Assembly: GCA_015065865.1 (NCBI GenBank)
Contig: SVPM01000002.1
Coordinates: 1-64,000, forward strand
DNA from: Oscillospiraceae bacterium
Lineage (GTDB): Bacteria; Bacillota; Clostridia; Oscillospirales; Acutalibacteraceae
Reading direction: 5' to 3'
DNA length: 64,000 nt
How positions within the stretch are numbered: the stretch's first letter is position 1; each line of letters opens with the position of its first letter. Under the pieces are notes generated by a model. That model saw only the letters and a list, made by a program, of their open reading frames with translations. It was not told the origin of the DNA and made no database searches. Shown here one piece after another: positions 28,921 through 38,794 of this stretch. The translations under genes and the position numbers were made by a program.

Positions 28921-29946
28921 ATGGATATTCAACAGATCGTTTGTTTCTTTCTTACCGCAACGGTGGCGTTTGCGGTGAGCGCTCTTGCAGGTCGGTGGTT
29001 GATCCCGTGGTTACATCGTCTGCATTTTGGGCAGACTATTCGTGAGATAGGCCCTTCTTGGCACAAGAAAAAGCAAGGAACCCCCACGATGGGCGGTATG
29101 CTTTTCCTGTTCGGTATGACGGTGGCGCTTTTAGCGGCTGTGCCCGTCTGTTGCCTTTTGGCACCCGAAATGCCTACGCTGTCGGTGTTCCGCACCAACG
29201 GGGCGATCACCCGTTTTGTCGCCGGCGTGTTGCTGGTGTTCGGCTGTGCCGCCATCGGCTTCGCCGATGATTACATCAAGGTGGCAAAAAAACGGAATTT
29301 GGGTCTTACCGAACGGCAAAAACTGGCGTTGCAGCTGCTGGTGGCGGTGGGGTACATCACCTCGCTGTATCTGTGCAGTGACGGCGTGGTGCACATTCCT
29401 TTTGCAGGTGAGGTGGACCTCGGCTGGTGGTACATTCCGCTCGGCGTATTTATCGTGGTGGGTGCGACCAACGCGGTCAACATCACGGACGGTGTGGACG
29501 GTCTGTGCGGCAGTGTGACGGTCATTGCACTGATTCCGTTGTTGGTGCTTGCCGGATATTACGGCGCAGTCGGTCAAGGACTGATCGCCTCGGCGATGAT
29601 CGGCGGTATCTTGGGCTTTTTGGTGTGGAATCTGCACCCCGCTAAGGTGTTTATGGGGGATCTCGGTTCGCTCGCTCTCGGCGGCGTGCTGTGCGCGGTG
29701 GCGTTCGGTATCGACCGCCCGCTCTTGCTGATTCCCGTGGGTGTAATATACGTTGCCGAAACACTTTCGGTCATTTTGCAGGTGGGATATTTTAAACTGA
29801 CACACGGCAAACGGTTGTTTAAAATGAGCCCGATCCACCATCATTTTGAGATGTGCGGATGGAGTGAGACCGTTATCGTTACGGTGTTTTCGGCTGTCAC
29901 ATTGCTCGGCAGCATCGGTGCGTTATTGCTCGCGTGGTACGCATAA
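28921..29946 (+). CDS. mraY: Phospho-N-acetylmuramoyl-pentapeptide-transferase
   Basis: GTPTMGGMLFL, FADDYIKVAKKRN, NITDGVDGLCGS, KMSPIHHHFEMCGW. Confidence 0.96.
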   Translation: MDIQQIVCFFLTATVAFAVSALAGRWLIPWLHRLHFGQTIREIGPSWHKKKQGTPTMGGMLFLFGMTVALLAAVPVCCLLAPEMPTLSVFRTNGAITRFVAGVLLVFGCAAIGFADDYIKVAKKRNLGLTERQKLALQLLVAVGYITSLYLCSDGVVHIPFAGEVDLGWWYIPLGVFIVVGATNAVNITDGVDGLCGSVTVIALIPLLVLAGYYGAVGQGLIASAMIGGILGFLVWNLHPAKVFMGDLGSLALGGVLCAVAFGIDRPLLLIPVGVIYVAETLSVILQVGYFKLTHGKRLFKMSPIHHHFEMCGWSETVIVTVFSAVTLLGSIGALLLAWYA

Positions 29947-29985
29947 TATGTTGATATTTACACACGTTTTTGGGGAGGTGACCGT

Positions 29986-31185
29986 ATGGCTATGAACGGA
30001 CAAGAGGCGGCCCGCACGGCGGGAACGCCTGCAAAAAAGAAAAAACGCAGTTACGGTCTGCTCGCTGTAGGTGGCTTTGATATGCCGTTTTTGATCCTGC
30101 TGTTGTTGGTGCTGTCCGTGGGGCTCATCTGTATGTTTTCCGCCAGCTTCGTGTATGCTTACTACAACGACGGCGACAGTTACTTTTATATTAAAAAGCA
30201 GATGATCTTTGCCCTTATCGGTGTGGTGGCGATGCTCGCTTGTTCCTGTATTGACTATCATTGGTGGCATAAGGCGGCATTACCGCTGATGGGCGTTTCC
30301 TTTATTCTGTTGATCATCGTTTTCATTCTTCCCTCCGCCAGCGGCATCCGCCGCTGGATCCGTCTGCCGGGTATCGGTCAGTTCCAACCGTCGGAGGTGG
30401 CAAAATTTGCGCTGATCGTGTTGTTTGCACACATGGTGTCGCTCAACCACAAGCGCATGAAGAAATTGACTGTCGGTTTTTGGCCGTTCTTGCTGATTTT
30501 GGGTGCGGTGTGCGCGTTGGTCGTGTTGGAACCGCACCTGTCGGGCACCATTTTGCTTGCCGCCATCGGGTTGGTAATGATGTTTGTGGGCGGCAGTAAC
30601 GTGATCGCTCTGCTCGGTCTGCTTGTGCTCGGCGGTATCGGCGCTTACGTTATGGTGTTCGTTATGGGATACGAATACGACCGTATCTTGGTGTGGCTGG
30701 AACCGTTTAAAAGTTATGCCGGCGATATGCGTGACCAAGCGTGGCAAACCGTGCAGTCGCTGTATGCCATCGGCTCGGGCGGCTTGCTCGGGCAGGGGCT
30801 CGGCAACTCGCGGCAAAAGCACTTGTTCTTGCCCGAACCGCAAAACGACTTTGTGTTTGCGGTGGTATGTGAAGAACTCGGCTTCGTCGGTGCGGTCATC
30901 ATCATTTTGTTGTTTGCCGCTTTGGTGTGGCGCGGCTTTACCATCGCCATGAAAGCAAAAGACAAATTCGGGTTTATGCTGGCGGTCGGTCTTACCGCAC
31001 AGATCGGGTTGCAGGTCGCACTCAATCTGGCGGTGGTATCCAACCTGTTCCCCAACACGGGTATCAGTCTGCCGTTCTTCAGTTACGGCGGTACTTCATT
31101 GGTTATGTTGCTCGGTCAGATGGGCATCATCTTGTCGGTTTCCCGCGGGCAGAATCGCCTGCATCAAGACCTTATCGAAGAGTAA
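29986..31185 (+). CDS. ftsW: SEDS-family peptidoglycan glycosyltransferase FtsW/SpoVE
   Basis: RRWIRLPGIGQFQPSEVAKFA, LPEPQNDFVFAVVCEELG, GISLPFFSYGGTS. Confidence 0.94.
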   Translation: MAMNGQEAARTAGTPAKKKKRSYGLLAVGGFDMPFLILLLLVLSVGLICMFSASFVYAYYNDGDSYFYIKKQMIFALIGVVAMLACSCIDYHWWHKAALPLMGVSFILLIIVFILPSASGIRRWIRLPGIGQFQPSEVAKFALIVLFAHMVSLNHKRMKKLTVGFWPFLLILGAVCALVVLEPHLSGTILLAAIGLVMMFVGGSNVIALLGLLVLGGIGAYVMVFVMGYEYDRILVWLEPFKSYAGDMRDQAWQTVQSLYAIGSGGLLGQGLGNSRQKHLFLPEPQNDFVFAVVCEELGFVGAVIIILLFAALVWRGFTIAMKAKDKFGFMLAVGLTAQIGLQVALNLAVVSNLFPNTGISLPFFSYGGTSLVMLLGQMGIILSVSRGQNRLHQDLIEE

Positions 31186-31201
31186 TGAGGAGTTAAGCAC
31201 T

Positions 31202-32320
31202 ATGCGTGTACTGATGACAGGCGGCGGTACGGGCGGACACATTAACCCCGCACTGGCGATCGCCGGCATTTTGCGTCGCCGCTACCCCGATGCGGAATTT
31301 TTGTTTGTGGGCGCTAAAGGGCGTATGGAAGAAACGCTGGTTCCTGCGGCGGGTTACACCCTGAAAACGGTGGATGTCCGCGGGTTTCAACGGCGGTTAT
31401 CACTGAAAAATATCGGGCGGAATGTGGCGGCGGCATGGTGCGCCGTGACGGCGACTTCCGCCTGCACCCGTATTTTGAAAGAGTTTCGACCGGATATCGC
31501 CATCGGTACGGGCGGGTATGTGGGCGGCCCGATTTTACGCCGTGCGGCCCAGATGGGTATTCCCGTGGCGGTGCACGAATCCAACGCATTCCCCGGCGTG
31601 ACGGTCAAGATGCTCTCAAAATGGGCAGACGTCATTATGTTGTGCGATGAGGCGGCGGCAAAACACCTGCCGACGGGCGCTAAAACGGTGGTGACGGGCA
31701 ATCCTATCCACCAAGGGTTCCAAAGTGCCGACCGCGAAACGGCGCGGCGGGAACTGGGGTTGGATGAACGCCCGCTGGTGTTGTCGGTCGGTGGCAGTTT
31801 GGGTGCACGCCGCATTAACGAAACGATGACTGAAGTGTTGTGCCGCAGTCATAAAGAGGGCGCGTTGCAACACATTCACGCCACCGGAAAACGGGAATAT
31901 GAACAGACGGCGGCGGTGCTGGAGACGGCGGGTGTCCCACTTTGCAAAGACGGTATTTGGGTGCGTGATTACATAGACGATATGCCGCGGTGTATGGCGG
32001 CGGCGGACGTGGTGGTTTCCCGTTGCGGGGCGATGACCCTCACCGAACTGCCAGCGGCAGGAAAACCCGCGGTGCTGATCCCCTCGCCCTACGTGGCGGA
32101 AAACCACCAGTATCACAACGCGATGGCGCTTGTGAACAAAGGCGCCGCGTTGTGTATTGAAGAAAAAGATCTCACGGCGGATACGCTGTGGGATGCGTTG
32201 CAGACGATCTTATCCGACCCCGAAAAACAACGGCAGATGGCGGAAAACGCCGCCCGTGCGGCGATTCGGGACGTGGATGATCGCATTTTGGCGGCACTTC
32301 AACCGTTGATAAAAGAATAA
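31202..32320 (+). CDS. murG: UDP-GlcNAc:undecaprenyl-PP-MurNAc-pentapeptide GlcNAc transferase
   Basis: MRVLMTGGGTGGHINPALAIAG, HESNAFPG, SRCGAMTLTELPAAGKPAVLIPSPY. Confidence 0.96.
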   Translation: MRVLMTGGGTGGHINPALAIAGILRRRYPDAEFLFVGAKGRMEETLVPAAGYTLKTVDVRGFQRRLSLKNIGRNVAAAWCAVTATSACTRILKEFRPDIAIGTGGYVGGPILRRAAQMGIPVAVHESNAFPGVTVKMLSKWADVIMLCDEAAAKHLPTGAKTVVTGNPIHQGFQSADRETARRELGLDERPLVLSVGGSLGARRINETMTEVLCRSHKEGALQHIHATGKREYEQTAAVLETAGVPLCKDGIWVRDYIDDMPRCMAAADVVVSRCGAMTLTELPAAGKPAVLIPSPYVAENHQYHNAMALVNKGAALCIEEKDLTADTLWDALQTILSDPEKQRQMAENAARAAIRDVDDRILAALQPLIKE

Positions 32321-32401
32321 CACCCCGCAACTCCGCGGCATAAGATGGGATGCAGGTGCCTGTGGCACCGAGTTTCAGGCTTTTCCGAAGGAGTGCGGAG
32401 T

Positions 32402-33868
32402 ATGGAGCGGCTGAGAATCGAGGGAGGCCGTCGGCTGGACGGTACCGTGAAGATACACGGCGCCAAAAACAGTGCGTTACCGCTGCTGGCGGCCACGTTG
32501 TTGACCAAGGACGAATGTGCGTTACATAATTGTCCGCGGTTGTCGGACGTGGATGTGGCAATGCGTATTTTGAGGCATCTCGGCTGTCGGGCGGTATGGG
32601 AGGAAAACACCGTTTCCGTGCAGGCGGATGCCGTGTGCCGTCACGATATTCCCGAAGGACTGATGCGGGAGATGCGTTCTTCCATCGTTTTTTTGGGGGC
32701 GATATTGGCGCGGTGCGGCGAGGCGGCACTGTCCTTTCCCGGCGGGTGCGAACTCGGGCCGCGGCCGATCGATCTGCATCTATCCTCCCTGCGGCGAATG
32801 GGTGCGGTGATCGAGGAAGAATTCGGCGTGTTGTACTGCCGCGTGCCGAAAGGGTTGCACGGGGCGGCGATCACGTTGCCTTTCCCCAGCGTGGGAGCCA
32901 CCGAAAACGTGTTGATAGCGGCGGTGACGGCTAAGGGTACCACCGTGTTGCGTAATGCCGCGCGTGAACCGGAAATTGCCGACCTGTGTGACTTTTTAAC
33001 ACAGTGCGGCGCACGTATTCACGGTGCGGGCGAGAGCACCGTGACGGTGGAGGGCGTGGCGAAACTGCACGGGTGCGCCCATCGGGTGATACCTGACCGC
33101 ATCGAAGCCGCGACGTATATGGCGGCGGTTGCCGCAACGGGCGGTACGGTGGTACTGCAAAACGTTGAAACCGAACATCTGATGCCGGTGATGCCCGCGT
33201 TTGAGGAGGCGGGATGTCGCTTGACCTTGTGGGGCGATGCGCTGCTTTGCAGTGCACCGCCGCGCCTGCATCGCGTGCGTACCGTGCGTACCATGCCGTA
33301 TCCGGGGTTCCCCACCGATGCGGCGGCGCCTTTGCTTGCGATGTGCACGGTGGCGGAAGGTACGGGTGTGTTTGTGGAAACGATATTTGAAAGCCGCTAC
33401 AAATATGCGGGCGAACTCTGCCGTATGGGTGCGTGTATCAAGGTGGAGGACCGCGTGGCGGTGGTGGAAGGCCGCCCGACCTTGTTCGGAACGGGAGTGG
33501 CTTGCACGGACCTGCGCGGCGGTGCCGCGTTGGTGGTGGCGGCACTGGCGGCGGAAGGTGTCACCGTTATCGGTGAATTGCATCACCTCGACCGCGGATA
33601 TGAGGATATGACAGGGGCGCTGAGTGCACTCGGCGGGAAAGTGAAACGAACGGAGGCAGAACATGGCACAGCAGACCAAGACCAAAGCGAAAAAGAAAAA
33701 ACGGCGGGTCAGTCGGTTTACGATGGTGTGCATCCTTTTCGGCACGATCGTGGCACTGATCTTGGCGAACGTGCTGGTGGATGTGGCGCTGAAAAGCGGC
33801 AGCAAGCCGGCTCCGTCCGAAAAGAAGGAGTCGATGTTCTCACTCAAAGAGATCACCGTGTCGGGTGA
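32402..33868 (+). CDS. murA: UDP-N-acetylglucosamine 1-carboxyvinyltransferase; ORF extends about 69 codons into ftsQ out of frame
   Basis: GAKNSALPLLAATLL, FPGGCELGPRPIDLHL (catalytic Cys present), PGFPTDAAAPLLA, RGGAALVVAALAAEGVTVI. A typical MurA would end near 33660. Confidence 0.93.
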   Translation: MERLRIEGGRRLDGTVKIHGAKNSALPLLAATLLTKDECALHNCPRLSDVDVAMRILRHLGCRAVWEENTVSVQADAVCRHDIPEGLMREMRSSIVFLGAILARCGEAALSFPGGCELGPRPIDLHLSSLRRMGAVIEEEFGVLYCRVPKGLHGAAITLPFPSVGATENVLIAAVTAKGTTVLRNAAREPEIADLCDFLTQCGARIHGAGESTVTVEGVAKLHGCAHRVIPDRIEAATYMAAVAATGGTVVLQNVETEHLMPVMPAFEEAGCRLTLWGDALLCSAPPRLHRVRTVRTMPYPGFPTDAAAPLLAMCTVAEGTGVFVETIFESRYKYAGELCRMGACIKVEDRVAVVEGRPTLFGTGVACTDLRGGAALVVAALAAEGVTVIGELHHLDRGYEDMTGALSALGGKVKRTEAEHGTADQDQSEKEKTAGQSVYDGVHPFRHDRGTDLGERAGGCGAEKRQQAGSVRKEGVDVLTQRDHRVG

Positions 33869-34574
33869 AACGCGTTACTTAAAAGAGGCGATCGTTCAGC
33901 AAAGCGGCCTTTCCGTCGGACAGAGTATCTGGTCGGTGGATAAGGTGGAAGCGGGCGAACGGGTGTTGGCGGCGTTTCCGTATATTCAAGATGTGAAGGT
34001 GGTCAATACGGCGTACAACAAGCTGGATATCGCAGTGAGCGAAACGGATGAGATCGGTGTGATGTACGGTGACGGAAAATGGCTTGCTGTCGGCTCTAAC
34101 GGGCGTATCTTGGAGGTGACGGCGGTGGAATCCGACCGTCCGCTTCGGGCACTGTATCTGAAAGGCGCCGAGGCGGTGGGGAAAGCCGTGGGTGAACAGG
34201 CGATGGACGACCGCTCGTTTGCCATTGTGAACGAATTGCTGGCGGCGTTTCGGGAATACGACTTGGACGGCGTGTGTGAGATCGACCTTTCAAACAAGAG
34301 CGATCTGCGTATCAATTGGAACAACCGCATCACGGTGAAACTCGGCAACGATTCCAATCTCACCCACGAGATCGGGGTGATGACCTCCGCTCTGCCGGGG
34401 ATCGAAAGACAATACGGCGAGCAGGCGGTGGGGCAGTTGGATGTCAGCGCATTTTCGGAGGACGGCACCATGGCGGTGTTCACCCCGCGCGATCTGCTGA
34501 CCACTGCAACCACCACGACAACCACTTCGCCCGATGGTGAAACCACGGCGGCAACCACCACGACGAAACGATAA
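33663..34574 (+). CDS. ftsQ: FtsQ/DivIB-like division protein with POTRA domain and Thr-rich C-terminus
   Basis: Basic N-terminus, TM, FSLKEITVSGETRYLKEAIVQQSGLSVGQSIWSVD (POTRA), tail TTATTTTTTSPDGETTAATTTTKR; RBS GGAGG. Confidence 0.88.
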   Translation: MAQQTKTKAKKKKRRVSRFTMVCILFGTIVALILANVLVDVALKSGSKPAPSEKKESMFSLKEITVSGETRYLKEAIVQQSGLSVGQSIWSVDKVEAGERVLAAFPYIQDVKVVNTAYNKLDIAVSETDEIGVMYGDGKWLAVGSNGRILEVTAVESDRPLRALYLKGAEAVGKAVGEQAMDDRSFAIVNELLAAFREYDLDGVCEIDLSNKSDLRINWNNRITVKLGNDSNLTHEIGVMTSALPGIERQYGEQAVGQLDVSAFSEDGTMAVFTPRDLLTTATTTTTTSPDGETTAATTTTKR

Positions 34575-34576
34575 AA

Positions 34577-34610
34577 CAAAGCGGTATGCGATCGGCATAC
34601 CGCTTTATTT
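34577..34610 (+). terminator. Terminator after ftsQ
   Basis: AAAGCGGTATGCGATCGGCATACCGCTTTATTTT. Confidence 0.8.
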
Positions 34611-34659
34611 TGAGCGCAAAAAAAGTTTACAAATTTTCGAAAAAAAGCGTAAAAAGCAG

Positions 34660-34688
34660 TTGAATTTATTCTCCGCCTATGGTAAAAT
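34660..34688 (+). promoter_or_regulatory. Putative ftsZ promoter
   Basis: TTGAAT-17 nt-TAAAAT. Confidence 0.55.
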
Positions 34689-34760
34689 GGTAACAGTATA
34701 ATTGTAAATTAGGGTATTTGTATGCCCGTGACAAAATAAAGTGTGCAGGAGGAAAAAGCA

Positions 34761-35831
34761 ATGGCTTTTCGGTTTGATGACGAATTTATGGATGGCATTC
34801 AAATAAAAGTGGTCGGTGTCGGCGGCGGCGGCGGCAACGCGGTGGATCGCATGGTTCGTTCGGGCGTTGCGGGTGTCGAGTTTGTGGCGGTGAATACCGA
34901 CCGTCAGGCGCTCAACCGTTCGCAGGCAACGATGAAGATCCAGATCGGCGAGAAACTGACTCACGGTTGGGGTGCGGGTGCGAATCCCGAAAAGGGTCAG
35001 CGTGCGGCAGAAGAAAGCCACGACGAGATCGTGAACGCGCTGAAGGGTACCGATATGGTGTTCATCACTGCCGGTATGGGCGGCGGCACCGGTACGGGTG
35101 CGGCTCCCGTGGTGGCGGAGATCGCGCGTGATATGGGTATTCTCACGGTCGGCATCGTAACCAAGCCGTTCTTGTTTGAAGGCCGCAAGCGTATGGAACA
35201 GGCGGAGGCGGGCATTGCGAACCTGCGTGAGCACGTGGACAGCCTTATCGTGATCCCGAATGAGCGCTTGAAGCAGGTGAGCGAAGTGCGTATCACCCTG
35301 AACAACGCGTTCGACATGGCGGATGACGTTCTGCGCCAAGGTGTGCAGAGCATTTCCCAGCTTATCAAAGTCAACGCGATGGTCAACTTGGACTTCGCGG
35401 ACGTGACGGCCATTATGAAGGATGCGGGTTACGCACACATGGGTGTCGGTCACGCAGAGGGTAAAGAGAAGGCGGAGAACGCGGCGAAGGAAGCGATTGC
35501 CAGCCCGTTGCTCGAAACTTCCATCGACGGCGCACACGGCGTGATCATCAACATCACGGCTTCGGTGGATATCGATATGGAAGACGTGGATATTGCCTCC
35601 TCGATGATCTCCCGTGCGGTGCATCCCGATGCAACCATCATCTGGGGTGTTGCGCTGGATGAGAAGTTGAACGATGAAATGTTCATCACCGTGATTGCCA
35701 CCGGTTTTGAAGGTACTTCGACCGAAACAAATATGACCTTCGGCGGCGTGAGCACTCCCGCTGCCGCCGCGGTGGATGACGGCGACCTGCTCGACATCTA
35801 CGGTATTTTTGAAAAGAAGAACCAGAACTGA
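34761..35831 (+). CDS. ftsZ: Cell division protein FtsZ
   Basis: [44 protein letters not shown]-like NLDFADV. Confidence 0.98.
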   Translation: MAFRFDDEFMDGIQIKVVGVGGGGGNAVDRMVRSGVAGVEFVAVNTDRQALNRSQATMKIQIGEKLTHGWGAGANPEKGQRAAEESHDEIVNALKGTDMVFITAGMGGGTGTGAAPVVAEIARDMGILTVGIVTKPFLFEGRKRMEQAEAGIANLREHVDSLIVIPNERLKQVSEVRITLNNAFDMADDVLRQGVQSISQLIKVNAMVNLDFADVTAIMKDAGYAHMGVGHAEGKEKAENAAKEAIASPLLETSIDGAHGVIINITASVDIDMEDVDIASSMISRAVHPDATIIWGVALDEKLNDEMFITVIATGFEGTSTETNMTFGGVSTPAAAAVDDGDLLDIYGIFEKKNQN

Positions 35832-35841
35832 ACATAACCGA

Positions 35842-35880
35842 TAAACGGTGACCTGTCAAACGGCAGGTCACCGTTTTTTT
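35842..35880 (+). terminator. Terminator after ftsZ
   Basis: AAACGGTGACCTGTCAAACGGCAGGTCACCGTTTTTTT. Confidence 0.9.
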
Positions 35881-36156
35881 GTGAGCGAAAACCTCCGGCT
35901 GTGCGGGGGATCAAAAAAGCTTTAGCGGTGAGTGGGAAAAAATAAATCTTGAAAAGATGGACAATGAAACGATCAAAGAAGCCTTGCCTCCCCTTGTCAG
36001 GGGAGCTTTGGCAAAGGAGCGTCCGTTTACGGGTACCAAGTAACAATCCCCTCGCAGGTGTTAGGCCGAAAAAAGCGCCTGCAGGCGCTGCCGGTAACAG
36101 AGCCTTACAGGCGTTTTTTGAAAAGCCACCGGCTGTGCCGGTGGATATTTACTGTC

Positions 36157-36556
36157 TAAACAAACTGTAAATTTTATCCTCGGGTATTGCCGTAGCATTG
36201 CTTGTTTTTTGCGTGAAAATGCAGTTTCTTGCGGCTTCTTGCCGGACTCATTGGGATACCTAAGGGGCGGGCAGCCCCTTAGGCCGTTTGGGAGGGGTAC
36301 GGGGAACCTATCGGAAAGGTTCCCCGTGTTCTTTGCGCCGCTTTCTTTCAAAGAAAGCGGTTGCCTGCGCGGCATGAGCGCGAGGCGACGAAGAAAAACG
36401 TTTGAAACGCATCGCTACGCGTTGTTTGAAAGCGCTTTGCGATTTTCAAACAACATCGCGGGCAGAAATTTGTATGAGCGCATATACGGCCGCCGGTTTC
36501 TTGAAGTTTACGTCTAATATGCGGTTTTACCCTTAAACAAACTGTAAATTTTATCC
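36157..36556. repeat. Hairpin-rich intergenic element bounded by 23-bp direct repeats
   Basis: TAAACAAACTGTAAATTTTATCC at 36157-36179 and 36534-36556, each followed by a TATTGCC; three strong internal inverted repeats. Confidence 0.6.
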
Positions 36557-36565
36557 GTTCGGATA

Positions 36566-36594
36566 TTGCCACCTCGGCACATATATGGTATAAT
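36566..36594 (+). promoter_or_regulatory. Putative ruvC promoter
   Basis: TTGCCA-17 nt-TATAAT immediately after the second direct repeat. Confidence 0.6.
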
Positions 36595-36626
36595 AATTTA
36601 AATACAGAGTGGGGAGGTGGCGCAAC

Positions 36627-37157
36627 GTGGTGATTTTGGGTATCGACCCCGGCTACGCGATCGTCGGTTGGGGTTGCGTGCAGTATGAAAGCGGGCGTTT
36701 TACGCCGCTCGCCTTTGGTGCCGTCACCACCCCCGCGGGCATGGATTTCAGTATGCGGCTGGATTACATCTTTGAAGAATTGCAGTTGCTGTGTGCGAAA
36801 TACAAACCCGATGCGGCGGCGGTAGAACGCCTGTATTTTCAAAACAACCAGAAGACCGCCATTGACGTGGCGCAGGCGCGCGGTGTCACCTTGTTGGCAC
36901 TCAAAAAAAGCGGTGTGCCGATGTTTGAATACACCCCGCTTCAGGTGAAATCGGCGGTGTGCGGGTTCGGCAGAGCACAAAAACCGCAGGTGATGGAAAT
37001 GACGCGACGCCTGCTCAATTTGAAAGAGGTGCCTCACCCCGATGATACCGCCGATGCGCTGGCGGTGGCTATCTGCCACGGGCAGACGGGCGGCACACTG
37101 CTGAAACAAAGTTTATTGCAACAACATATCGAACAACAAAGGAGGCATAACAAATGA
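36627..37157 (+). CDS. ruvC: Crossover junction endodeoxyribonuclease RuvC
   Basis: ILGIDPGYAIVGWG, VERLYFQNNQKTA, HPDDTADALAVAICH; ATGA overlap with ruvA. Confidence 0.95.
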   Translation: MVILGIDPGYAIVGWGCVQYESGRFTPLAFGAVTTPAGMDFSMRLDYIFEELQLLCAKYKPDAAAVERLYFQNNQKTAIDVAQARGVTLLALKKSGVPMFEYTPLQVKSAVCGFGRAQKPQVMEMTRRLLNLKEVPHPDDTADALAVAICHGQTGGTLLKQSLLQQHIEQQRRHNK

Positions 37158-37753
37158 TCCACAGTGTACGCGGCACGCTGATCCATATCGAACCCCGCTT
37201 GGCGGTGGTGGAATGCGGCGGCGTGGGAATGGCGTGTCAGATCACCATGAACACGGCCCGTCAACTGCCGGCACAGGGTGATGAGGTTATGCTGTATACC
37301 GTTTTGAACGTGCGGGAAGATGCGATGGAGTTGTTCGGCTTTGCCGACACGGCGGAACGCCGTTGCTTTATGCAGTTGACTTCGGTCAGCGGTGTCGGCC
37401 CGAAAGCGGCGATCGCGATCCTTTCGGAACTTTCGCCCGACAAACTGGCGTTGGCGATCGCCACGGGGGATCACAAGACCATCACCCGCGCACAGGGCGT
37501 CGGCCCGAAGTTGGCGCAACGCGTGGTGTTGGAACTGAAAGATAAGATGGGTGCTTCGGTGAGCGAAGGTGATGCGGTGATGCCGCAAGGCACCGTGTCT
37601 GCCGCGGGCAACGCCGCCGAAGCGGTGAATGCACTCACGGTGCTCGGCTTTTCGGCGGCAGAGGCTTCGGCTGCCGTCGGTCGATTGGACAGCGCGTTGT
37701 CGGTGAACGAATTGGTGCGCGAGGCGCTCAAAAGCCTTGCCAAAAGGGGGTAA
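37154..37753 (+). CDS. ruvA: Holliday junction branch migration protein RuvA
   Basis: MIHSVRGTLIHIEPRLAVVECGGVGMACQI, SGVGPKAAIAIL, GVGPKLAQRVVLELKDK. Confidence 0.96.
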   Translation: MIHSVRGTLIHIEPRLAVVECGGVGMACQITMNTARQLPAQGDEVMLYTVLNVREDAMELFGFADTAERRCFMQLTSVSGVGPKAAIAILSELSPDKLALAIATGDHKTITRAQGVGPKLAQRVVLELKDKMGASVSEGDAVMPQGTVSAAGNAAEAVNALTVLGFSAAEASAAVGRLDSALSVNELVREALKSLAKRG

Positions 37754-37759
37754 CGGGCT

Positions 37760-38782
37760 GTGGAAATGGACTATGAAAACCGTATGGTCACCACCGAATA
37801 CATTCCCGAAGACGAGGCGGAAAACTCACTGCGCCCGCGCGCACTGGCGGAATACGTCGGGCAGGAAAAGGTGAAAGAAAATCTTTCGGTGTTTATTGAT
37901 GCCGCCAAACAACGCGGCGATGTGTTGGATCACGTGTTGTTGTACGGCCCGCCGGGACTCGGTAAGACCACTCTGGCGGCGATCATCGCAAACGAGATGG
38001 GGGTCAACTTCCGCATCACGTCCGGCCCTGCGTTGGAACGCCCCGGCGATCTGGCGGCCATGCTCACCAATTTGGACGTGGGGGACGTGCTGTTTATCGA
38101 CGAGATCCACCGTCTGCCCCGTGCGGTGGAGGAGATACTCTACCCCGCGATGGAGGATTTTGCCATTGACATAATGAACGGCAAAGGACAGGGGGCTATG
38201 TCCATTCACCTGCCGTTGCCGAAATTCACCTTGATCGGTGCAACCACGCGGGCGGGTCAACTTTCCGCGCCGTTGCGTGACCGTTTCGGTGTCATCTCTC
38301 GCTTGGAGTTGTATACTCCCGAAGAACTGGCACGGATCGTGCGCCGCTCGGCAGGGATCTTGGATATCCCCTGTGATGAGGACGGTGCGTTGGAGATCGC
38401 TTCGCGATGCCGCGGCACGCCGCGTATTGCTAACCGTATGTTAAAGCGGGTGCGTGATTTTGCACAGATCCTGAACGGCGGCGTTATCAACGCCGCCGCG
38501 GCACAGACCGCACTGGACCGTTTGGAAGTGGACGAACTGGGGTTGGATATGGTGGACCGCCGTATGCTCAAAGCGATGATCGACCACTATAACGGCGGCC
38601 CTGTCGGGTTGGATACGCTTGCCGCGGTGATCGGGGAAGAAGCGGTGACCATTGAAGACGTGTATGAACCGTATTTGATGCAGATCGGATTTCTCTCCCG
38701 CACGCCGCGCGGACGCGTGGTGCTTCCTGCGGCATATGTGCATCTGGGTATCCCCCAACCGGGGCAACAGACTTTTGGATAA
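37760..38782 (+). CDS. ruvB: Holliday junction ATP-dependent helicase RuvB
   Basis: [69 protein letters not shown]. Confidence 0.97.
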   Translation: MEMDYENRMVTTEYIPEDEAENSLRPRALAEYVGQEKVKENLSVFIDAAKQRGDVLDHVLLYGPPGLGKTTLAAIIANEMGVNFRITSGPALERPGDLAAMLTNLDVGDVLFIDEIHRLPRAVEEILYPAMEDFAIDIMNGKGQGAMSIHLPLPKFTLIGATTRAGQLSAPLRDRFGVISRLELYTPEELARIVRRSAGILDIPCDEDGALEIASRCRGTPRIANRMLKRVRDFAQILNGGVINAAAAQTALDRLEVDELGLDMVDRRMLKAMIDHYNGGPVGLDTLAAVIGEEAVTIEDVYEPYLMQIGFLSRTPRGRVVLPAAYVHLGIPQPGQQTFG

Positions 38783-38794
38783 GGATGACAAATT

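Noticed and set aside
36209-36517. 102-aa ORF in the ftsZ-ruvC gap
   Set aside because: Made of inverted-repeat sequence of the intergenic element; no family resemblance, no RBS.
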